Source of the DNA: DRYM01 sp964526225
GTDB taxonomy: Archaea > Thermoproteota > Thermoprotei_A > EX4484-217-1
Length of the DNA stretch: 64,000 nucleotides
Reading direction: 5' to 3'
NCBI GenBank assembly: GCA_964526225.1
Contig: CAZGLL010000006.1
Location: 1-64,000 of the forward strand
How positions within the stretch are numbered: position 1 is the stretch's first letter; each line of letters opens with the position of its first letter. A model generated the notes under the pieces. It was not told where the DNA came from and ran no database searches. It saw nothing but the letters and a program-made list of their open reading frames with translations. Below are positions 1 through 5,464 of the stretch, piece after piece. The translations under genes were made by a program, and so were the position numbers.

Positions 1-178
1 TTTTTCCTCAAAATATTTAAAACTACTTTTGCTTTACATGTTCAAAATTAAAACCATATTTCCCGAGACTATACTAAGTATAAGAAAGTATACTAAGAAG
101 TCAAGGAGAAATCGTGAGCGTCAACATGAATACAGGCTTTACATAGAGTAAGCAAACACTAAATTTACACATATACTT

Positions 179-661
179 TTGCAATACTACAACTTCTTAC
201 AAGCAGGCACATTAGATATTCAAGTATTAAACCCTATTCTGAATTCAACACTTCATGTTAGCTTATTTCTCAAGGGATTCTTTGATGCGGAGGGAGGACT
301 TTACTGGAGAAAAGGACATGGATTAGAAATTAAGTTTTCAACAACACATAAGAGCTTAAAAGAAGCAACTATATATTCATTGGAAAAATTAAACATAAAA
401 TACAGCATCTACATAGATAAAAGATTTGACAGAAAACATGAGAAACCATGTTATTACGTAAGGGTTTTTGGAGATAATGCTCGAAAACTTATCGTGTTAA
501 CACATCCTTACAAACTCTTCGTAAAAGAATATATTCTAAAACATGTTGACTCATATTATAGAGAAAAACTTATGAATCTCCTAAAAAGAAGTAAACGAGT
601 AGTGGGCGGAGCGGGTGGTCGAGGCTCCAGACCCGTAACGTACGGGTCTGCTGACCTTTAA
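179..661 (+). CDS. LAGLIDADG homing-endonuclease-like ORF, probably truncated
   Basis: Residues 31-39 read LKGFFDAEG, the active-site helix of LAGLIDADG endonucleases, and are followed by alternating basic and hydrophobic segments typical of the fold. Only one such motif is seen in 160 residues, so it is either a dimeric single-motif enzyme or half of a two-motif one. The only in-frame start is TTG at 179. The frame continues upstream to a stop at 149-151, and before that stop lies a basic stretch (SRRNRERQHEYR), so the N terminus may have been lost by a nonsense mutation. The last ~20 residues are translated from a GC-rich structured RNA region (from about 601) and look non-native. Such enzymes normally spread archaeal introns. 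Its position just before a tRNA 3' exon suggests an intron-borne gene, but that is inference. Confidence 0.5.
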   Translation: MQYYNFLQAGTLDIQVLNPILNSTLHVSLFLKGFFDAEGGLYWRKGHGLEIKFSTTHKSLKEATIYSLEKLNIKYSIYIDKRFDRKHEKPCYYVRVFGDNARKLIVLTHPYKLFVKEYILKHVDSYYREKLMNLLKRSKRVVGGAGGRGSRPVTYGSADL

Positions 662-690
662 GGGATGACTTAGGTCTGGAGCTGGGAGAG
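604..690 (+). other. structured intron- or guide-like region before tRNA 3' exon
   Basis: This GC-rich stretch stands out in AT-rich surroundings. It holds a perfect 10-bp inverted repeat (624-633 with 673-682), an 8-bp hairpin with a 3-nt loop (630-637 with 641-648), and 642-649, which can alternatively pair with 689-696. Positions 625-637 (CTCCAGACCCGTA) equal what nucleotides 32-44 of a spliced tRNA-Trp with the downstream 3' exon would be. ACGGGTCTG (642-650) followed by CTGA (651-654) is laid out like a box C/D guide plus D' box, and GGATGA at 663-668 could be a C' box. No good box C is seen. It may be an intron, the leader of a split tRNA half, or a decayed duplicate. Confidence 0.5.
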
Positions 691-729
691 ACCCGTAGGT
701 CGGGGGTTCAAATCCCCCCGGGCCCACCA
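691..729 (+). tRNA. 3' exon of a tRNA, probably tRNA-Trp(CCA); 5' half not found
   Basis: The 3' half is complete: A38, anticodon-stem CCCGT (692-696), variable loop AGGTC (697-701), T arm GGGGG-TTCAAAT-CCCCC (702-718), acceptor CGGGCCC (719-725), A73 and encoded CCA (727-729). The nucleotides before it, GGAG then AG|A, form the 3' side of a canonical bulge-helix-bulge at 37/38 if exon 1 ends in CTCC-AG, which is the tRNA-Trp anticodon loop. The matching 5' acceptor (GGGCCCG, allowing G-U) does not occur at a usable place in the 690 bases upstream. The 5' exon is therefore outside the window, encoded separately, or lost. The partial tRNA call is firm; the Trp identity is inference. Confidence 0.65.
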
Positions 730-841
730 CATCAACATGGCCCGGGCTCCTAAACAAACCTACCTTCTCAACACCATTAAATCGTATGAGAAATAAGTAC
801 GGATGAGAAATGGGAGGTTTTTTCAAGATAGTGCCATTATT

Positions 842-1006
842 TTATAACTTTTTCGCACCTTTCTTCTTAGGTCTAAGGTTTTTACTTTTACATCTTCTAC
901 ACTTAGTTGCTCCAGGAGGATTTCTTGCACCACACTTCCTACAGATCCATACATCTAAGAGTCTTGCGGCAGCAATCCTGTATTTTACAGGATCTGTTAC
1001 TGGCAT
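842..1006 (-). CDS. rpl40e: 50S ribosomal protein eL40
   Basis: This 54-residue protein carries a zinc ribbon with Cys22, Cys25, Cys36 and Cys39 (ICRKCG...TKCRRC) and a lysine-rich tail. That matches archaeal eL40, a small zinc protein of the large ribosomal subunit, at its usual length of about 50 residues. The ATG at 1006 is preceded by GGAG at 8-nt spacing. It is transcribed away from the Zn/KH protein gene to its right, and the region 1007-1210 holds both promoters. The plus-strand frame covering the same bases is an artefact. Confidence 0.95.
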   Translation of the reverse strand: MPVTDPVKYRIAAARLLDVWICRKCGARNPPGATKCRRCKSKNLRPKKKGAKKL

Positions 1007-1210
1007 TTAAAGCACTCCTCACATTAAACCTAAGCCTACATATTCTAGGCACACTATAGCTCTAGGCAAAAATTTAAGCTTTATGCTAACCGAAAGAAAG
1101 AAATAGGAGGGATAATAATTTCTTTGAAGAAACAATAAGGATAGTGTTTCAAAAGGAATTAAACGCTAACATCGTCATCGCTTTGAGGTGGTGCTAGTAC
1201 GAAACTACCA

Positions 1211-1705
1211 ATGTGCACTGTTTGTGTTAAAAGCGGAATACTCTGCCCTAGATGCCAATCCCTAGTAGACCGTGGAGAATATGACGAAGTAGATATAGAA
1301 GTTCAGAAAGCCTTATTGGAGCTGGAAGAGAAAACTCATTGGCCACAACTTAAAGACCTAATCTACCATAAGAGCTATAAAACAGACAACCTATACGTAG
1401 TCATTGTTTCAGGAAGCCTTCTCCCACCATACTTCGTAGCTAAATTTGCAAGGAAATTATCCGAGAAACTGAAGGGTAAGGTTAGAATTGTTGAAAAAAC
1501 AAGTAGTCTAAAGAAAATGGCAGCACAACTACTAATACCAGCGAATGTACTGGGGGTAAATATATTATGGCTTCCAGATGGGTCATGGCAAAGCATAGTG
1601 AGAGTTTCCAAGAAAGATACAAGACTCTTACCAGCTAAGAAAGAGGATTTAGAAGAAATACTGACAAAACTTAGCGAAATGGTTGTTAAAATAAGGTTTG
1701 AATAA
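1211..1705 (+). CDS. Zn-ribbon/KH-domain RNA-binding protein (NusA-like)
   Basis: The N terminus has two cysteine pairs (CTVC...CPRC, residues 2-15) forming a small zinc ribbon. The rest has the look of an archaeal KH domain related to NusA, with a helix and strand pattern around residues 85-150. Proteins of this kind are found in Crenarchaeota beside aspS, as here with a 44-nt gap, and are annotated as NusA-like transcription or RNA-binding factors. Their targets are unknown. The first ATG leaves only one residue before the first zinc Cys and lies about 19 nt after the GAGGTGG at 1185-1191. Codons for T-K-L-P precede it in frame, and the ACG at 1199 sits 7 nt from that ribosome-binding site, so the true start is uncertain. 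Confidence 0.75.
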   Translation: MCTVCVKSGILCPRCQSLVDRGEYDEVDIEVQKALLELEEKTHWPQLKDLIYHKSYKTDNLYVVIVSGSLLPPYFVAKFARKLSEKLKGKVRIVEKTSSLKKMAAQLLIPANVLGVNILWLPDGSWQSIVRVSKKDTRLLPAKKEDLEEILTKLSEMVVKIRFE

Positions 1706-1749
1706 AAACAAAATTCACTCTCCTCTCCATCTAAATAGAGTGATTAACC

Positions 1750-3063
1750 ATGGAAACAACATATAAGAAAAACTTTGCAAAAGACGTTAAACCCGAACTT
1801 GACGGGAAAAAAGTTATTTTAGCAGGATGGGTTCACATAAAAAGAGATCTAGGAGGCAAAAAATTCCTAATACTTAGAGACAAAACGGGAACAGCTCAAC
1901 TCATATTTACAAAAGGAAAAACCTCTGAAGAACTAATAGAAACATTCTACAAGCTAACAAGAGAAAGCGTAATAAGAGTTGTAGGTGTAGTTAGGGCTTC
2001 ACCTAAAGCGCCGGGTGGAGCAGAAGTTGAACCTTTAGAAATAGAAATTCTAAATCTTGCTAAAACACCTTTACCATTAGATGTTACGGGTAAGGTTCCA
2101 GCTGATTTAGATACAAGACTTAACAACAGAGTTCTCGACTTAAGAAGAAAGGAAAACCAAGCAATATTTAGAATACAAGACACGGTTCTACAAGCAATAA
2201 GAGAGAAACTTAGAGAACTAGGATTCATTGAGGTAATTACCCCAAAGATAATAGCTACTGCGACTGAAGGAGGAGCACAACTATTCCCGGTAATATATTT
2301 CGGAAAAGAGGCGTTTTTAGCGCAAAGTCCACAGCTATATAAAGAATTACTTGCAGGAGCTTTCGAAAGAGTTTTCGAAATAGGACCAGCCTATAGAGCT
2401 GAAGAATCTGATACACCATATCACCTATCAGAATTCGTATCTGTCGATATAGAAGCTGCATTCATGAACTACCATGACGTTATGAGGGTTCTAGAAGAGG
2501 TAGTAGATCATGTTCTAAGAAAAGTTATGAAGGAAAACCTTGAAGACCTAAAAATACTGAAGTATGAGGACAGGTTTCCGAAAATAAAAAGACCTGTAAA
2601 GAAAATAACGTATGATGAAGCAATAGATTTACTTCAAGAACATGGATATCCAATAGAGCGAGGCGAAGACTTAGACACTCCTTCACAGAGAAAGCTAGGA
2701 GAGATTATCGGAGAAGACTTTTACTTCATAATAGATTGGCCCACGGATTCAAGACCATTCTATACAATGCCTAAAAAGGAGAATCCGGAAAGAACAGAAT
2801 CGTTCGACTTAGTTTACAGCTGGCTAGAAATAGCATCGGGAAGCACAAGAATTCACAAAAGAGACCTATTAGAGAAACAACTTAGAAAACAAGGACTAAA
2901 TCCTGCCAATTTTGAATACTTCCTAAAATGGTTTGATTGGGGTATGCCCCCGCATGCAGGATGGGCGATAGGCTTAGGCAGATTTATGCTTATTCTAACA
3001 GGCGCCAAAAACATTAGAGAAGTAGTACTGTTTCCAAGAGATAAGAAGAGACTAACACCCTAA
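1750..3063 (+). CDS. aspS: aspartyl-tRNA synthetase, archaeal type
   Basis: This 437-residue class II synthetase attaches Asp to tRNA-Asp. An OB-fold anticodon-binding domain spans about residues 1-105 (VILAGWVHIKRDLGGKKF). The catalytic domain contains motif 2 (FEIGPAYRAEES, near 210-221) and ends with the archaeal signature FPRDKKRLTP. Motif 3 reads GLGRFML where most AspRS have a Glu before the Arg. Length is normal for the archaeal type. I see no GatCAB genes here, so whether it also makes Asp-tRNA-Asn cannot be judged. The stop codon overlaps that of truD on the opposite strand by 4 nt. Confidence 0.95.
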   Translation: METTYKKNFAKDVKPELDGKKVILAGWVHIKRDLGGKKFLILRDKTGTAQLIFTKGKTSEELIETFYKLTRESVIRVVGVVRASPKAPGGAEVEPLEIEILNLAKTPLPLDVTGKVPADLDTRLNNRVLDLRRKENQAIFRIQDTVLQAIREKLRELGFIEVITPKIIATATEGGAQLFPVIYFGKEAFLAQSPQLYKELLAGAFERVFEIGPAYRAEESDTPYHLSEFVSVDIEAAFMNYHDVMRVLEEVVDHVLRKVMKENLEDLKILKYEDRFPKIKRPVKKITYDEAIDLLQEHGYPIERGEDLDTPSQRKLGEIIGEDFYFIIDWPTDSRPFYTMPKKENPERTESFDLVYSWLEIASGSTRIHKRDLLEKQLRKQGLNPANFEYFLKWFDWGMPPHAGWAIGLGRFMLILTGAKNIREVVLFPRDKKRLTP

Positions 3064-4337
3064 ACCACATGTTCATTCTTCATTACCTCTCTAAGAAATA
3101 CTGTAGCGTACATTCCCTTCTCTAAGCAGAAATACAGATGTAAGCACTTCTCTGAGCAAGCATAGGATAAGTTATGGATAATCATGGGGGACTTTCTAAA
3201 CCCGCCTTTAACAGCAATATTTAGCTCTTTAATTTTAAACATTGATAATTCTACGTTCTTGCTTTCTAAAACACTTCTGAGAATATCGTAAGCCTCGCCC
3301 CTTCCCAGCTTCGACATGTAACCAACTAGTGGGAGCAGTATTTTCTCCTTAAAACCTATTTTTCTTTCTCTTAGCATTCTTTCGAAAAACCCGTTTCTAA
3401 CTACAATGTCGCCTTCAATAGCAGTATTAGGTTTAATACCTTTCTCTAGTCTTAGGTTAACGTATTCGTTAAACAAGTATGCTTGAAAAGCTTCAACATA
3501 AAACTTTAAAACATGCTTAGGTAGTGCAAGTAGTGCTTCAACATAGCTTCTACCTTCAATAAGTTTTTTAAGGACAACACGTTCATAAACGAACTTCCTA
3601 GGAAAGAGCCTAAGCGCCCTTTTAGGGTCAAGTGTTTCGGAAAATACCTTTCTAGCTTCGTAAATTCGAGGATCCTCTTTAGGATAAGGATTTCCGATAA
3701 GTTCTAAAACGGCGCCAAACCAGTCTCTTCTAACTATTTTCTCACCAACCCTATGTGTATTTGGCCTAATAGTTCCAAATCTTTGATGACCAAAGTAGGG
3801 GTAAAGCCCACCTATGGAACATATCTCGCTAAGTATTCCTTCAAAAACACTGTAACATTCATTATCCGTGTTAACATCAACATCTCTTATTTTGATTAGA
3901 AAGCAATTACCCCAATTTTCACCTTTAACAATACGTTTACTACAGCATTTGAAAAAGTATAGTTTAATAGAATTATCTATGCTTAAAACGCATGGTAAAG
4001 TCTTAGGACCTTTTAAACTTATGAACTGATATGTTAACGCATTAGCGTCCTTAAGTCCTGCGAACCCTATATCATAAGCTTTAATATTTAGTCTTCTACT
4101 AATTCTTCTAATGGCTTCTAAGGAATTTACTCCTTTTTTCTCAAGAACGTAAATGTAATATTTATCGCATGATACGTTTCCCTCACATACTCTTTTAGGG
4201 GACGCCTTGAACCCTCGGAGAACTTCTTCAACAATGAAATCATCATATTTAAGCCTGGTTCTACCTCCTAAACCGCGAGTTTCTGTTTGATAATATTTTA
4301 AACCTATAATTTCCTCCGTTTCAGGAGGCTTGATCAT
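3060..4337 (-). CDS. truD: tRNA pseudouridine synthase TruD/Pus7 family
   Basis: TruD enzymes convert uridine to pseudouridine in tRNA (U13 in bacteria; Pus7-like targets in archaea). The signature GLKDANALTYQ contains the catalytic aspartate at about residue 97. The N-terminal FIVEEV (33-38) and the later GHQRFG segment are further family motifs. At 425 residues it has the normal archaeal length with the inserted TRUD domain. It is the second gene of an operon with pth2, whose stop lies 11 nt upstream. It ends by overlapping aspS tail to tail. Confidence 0.95.
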   Translation of the reverse strand: MIKPPETEEIIGLKYYQTETRGLGGRTRLKYDDFIVEEVLRGFKASPKRVCEGNVSCDKYYIYVLEKKGVNSLEAIRRISRRLNIKAYDIGFAGLKDANALTYQFISLKGPKTLPCVLSIDNSIKLYFFKCCSKRIVKGENWGNCFLIKIRDVDVNTDNECYSVFEGILSEICSIGGLYPYFGHQRFGTIRPNTHRVGEKIVRRDWFGAVLELIGNPYPKEDPRIYEARKVFSETLDPKRALRLFPRKFVYERVVLKKLIEGRSYVEALLALPKHVLKFYVEAFQAYLFNEYVNLRLEKGIKPNTAIEGDIVVRNGFFERMLRERKIGFKEKILLPLVGYMSKLGRGEAYDILRSVLESKNVELSMFKIKELNIAVKGGFRKSPMIIHNLSYACSEKCLHLYFCLEKGMYATVFLREVMKNEHVV

Positions 4338-4348
4338 ACGTAAACAAC

Positions 4349-4711
4349 CTAGAGGAGCTTTAGCTTGCCAGTTACTTTATCTATTTTTGAGGAATAATCT
4401 GGTCCTATTCCAACACATGTTATTGTCCCAGGTTCTAGCTGTGTTAATCCAGCATCTCTTATCAATACAGCGACAAGTCCTTCTCTAAGAGCCTCCTCGT
4501 ATATTTCAAGTAACTCGTTTAAGCTGAAAACTTTAAGAACAACCTTCTTTTGCCCTTGACTAAGCCATTTCTTTGCAACTTCAGGTTTCTCATTGAGAAC
4601 CCTAAAGAAACCTTCAACAGCAGCATGTGCAACTTGTATTGCAAGTTTCCCCTTACCCATTTTTAAATCTGTTCTCACTACGATGACCTGTTTTACATCA
4701 GAAACCTTCAT
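4349..4711 (-). CDS. pth2: peptidyl-tRNA hydrolase Pth2
   Basis: Pth2 rescues peptidyl-tRNA dropped by stalled ribosomes by hydrolysing the ester bond. The 120 residues contain the diagnostic KMGKGKLAIQVAHAA near the N terminus (catalytic Lys and His) and IRDAGLTQLEPGT near residue 85 (catalytic Asp). The length is typical. It is the first gene of the pth2-truD operon, transcribed divergently from the Zn-ribbon/aEF1-beta operon, with about 105 bases between them for promoters. Confidence 0.96.
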   Translation of the reverse strand: MKVSDVKQVIVVRTDLKMGKGKLAIQVAHAAVEGFFRVLNEKPEVAKKWLSQGQKKVVLKVFSLNELLEIYEEALREGLVAVLIRDAGLTQLEPGTITCVGIGPDYSSKIDKVTGKLKLL

Positions 4712-4816
4712 TTTCCTTCTTACCTCCTCAACATTACTTCTCTTCCTAACTTATTCCTTTACACAACGTCAAACTTAAATAATACAGACCGTGTTTAAGC
4801 ACAAGTAGTAACCGTA

Positions 4817-5035
4817 GTGGTGAAAGATTTGGCCTCAACTACAAGGTTGAAAATTAGTGCTGTAGGTATAACAACACCGATATGCTCAAGCTGTAAAAGA
4901 TCTATCCCACCTACAGAGAAAGCAGTAAAATTCACATGCCCTAACTGCGGAATGGTGACTATCTGGAGATGCTATAGATGTAGAAAGCTTTCAGTGCCTT
5001 ACAAATGCGTTAATTGTGGTTTTGAAGGTCCTTAA
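4817..5035 (+). CDS. small double zinc-ribbon protein
   Basis: This 72-residue protein has four CxxC pairs (CSSC, CPNC, CYRC, CVNC) making two zinc ribbons. It is of the archaeal small zinc-finger type that commonly precedes the aEF1-beta gene, which implies a role near translation, although the function is not established. It starts at GTG 4817. Its stop (5033-5035) is followed immediately by GGAGG, the ribosome-binding site of the next gene, so the two are co-transcribed. Confidence 0.85.
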   Translation: MVKDLASTTRLKISAVGITTPICSSCKRSIPPTEKAVKFTCPNCGMVTIWRCYRCRKLSVPYKCVNCGFEGP

Positions 5036-5051
5036 GGAGGTTGTTCGGGAA

Positions 5052-5324
5052 ATGGCTAAGTTAGCTGTAGTAGTGAAGGTATTGCCTAAAGATATTAACG
5101 TTAACTTAGATGAGCTAATGAGTAAAATTAAAGAGAAATTACCTGAAAAATATGAGCTAAAAGACTATAGAAAAGAACCCATAGCTTTCGGGCTTCAAGC
5201 ATTACTAATAAGTGTGATAATGCCCGAAAACGTTGAGGGAGGAACGGAAGAGCTGGAAAAAATAATAGCTGAGGTTTCAGGAGTCGGAGAGGTAAGTGTT
5301 GAATACGTTAGCAGAATTTCTTAA
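5052..5324 (+). CDS. translation elongation factor 1-beta (aEF1B)
   Basis: aEF1-beta exchanges GDP for GTP on elongation factor 1-alpha. The protein shows the expected ferredoxin-like pattern (KVLPKDINVNLDEL... EPIAFGLQALLISVIMP... GVGEVSVEYVSRIS) and is 90 residues from the ATG at 5052, the family length. A longer frame opens at GTG 5016 inside the upstream gene, but GGAGG at 5036-5040 supports the ATG, 11 nt downstream. It is the second gene of an operon with the zinc-ribbon protein and is followed by cdc48. Confidence 0.93.
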   Translation: MAKLAVVVKVLPKDINVNLDELMSKIKEKLPEKYELKDYRKEPIAFGLQALLISVIMPENVEGGTEELEKIIAEVSGVGEVSVEYVSRIS

Positions 5325-5380
5325 ACCTTTTCTACACTTATTACACTCACTATTTAGACAGCTAGAAGCGTGAGACCAAT

Positions 5381-5390
5381 CATTTAAAAA
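5381..5390 (+). promoter_or_regulatory. TATA-like box upstream of first cdc48
   Basis: An AT-rich TTTAAAAA element follows a purine/C-rich segment, about 75 nt before the ATG at 5465. It resembles an archaeal BRE/TATA pair and would give a leader of roughly 50 nt. The assignment rests on position and composition only. Confidence 0.35.
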
Positions 5391-5464
5391 CTCCCAATTC
5401 TAAGAGACATTAAAAGGGAGCAGTGTACATTCTAAATCAGAAAAAAATTAGGTGGTTCTTAAGC

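Noticed and set aside
604..729. tRNA acceptor formed by GTGGGC (602-607) with GCCCAC (722-727)
   Set aside because: It pairs six bases but puts the T arm and CCA two positions out of register; the A73-CCA reading is perfect.
644..729. Complete short tRNA starting at GGGTCTG (644-650)
   Set aside because: It needs two G-U pairs in the acceptor, lacks U8, and no anticodon arm of seven-base loop can be formed.
581..826. 81-residue reverse-strand ORF containing GGFEPPTYGS
   Set aside because: This peptide is the usual artefact of translating a tRNA T arm backwards; the region is the tRNA 3' exon and its leader.
810..1010. 66-residue plus-strand ORF
   Set aside because: It is antisense to eL40, which has conserved zinc cysteines and a ribosome-binding site.
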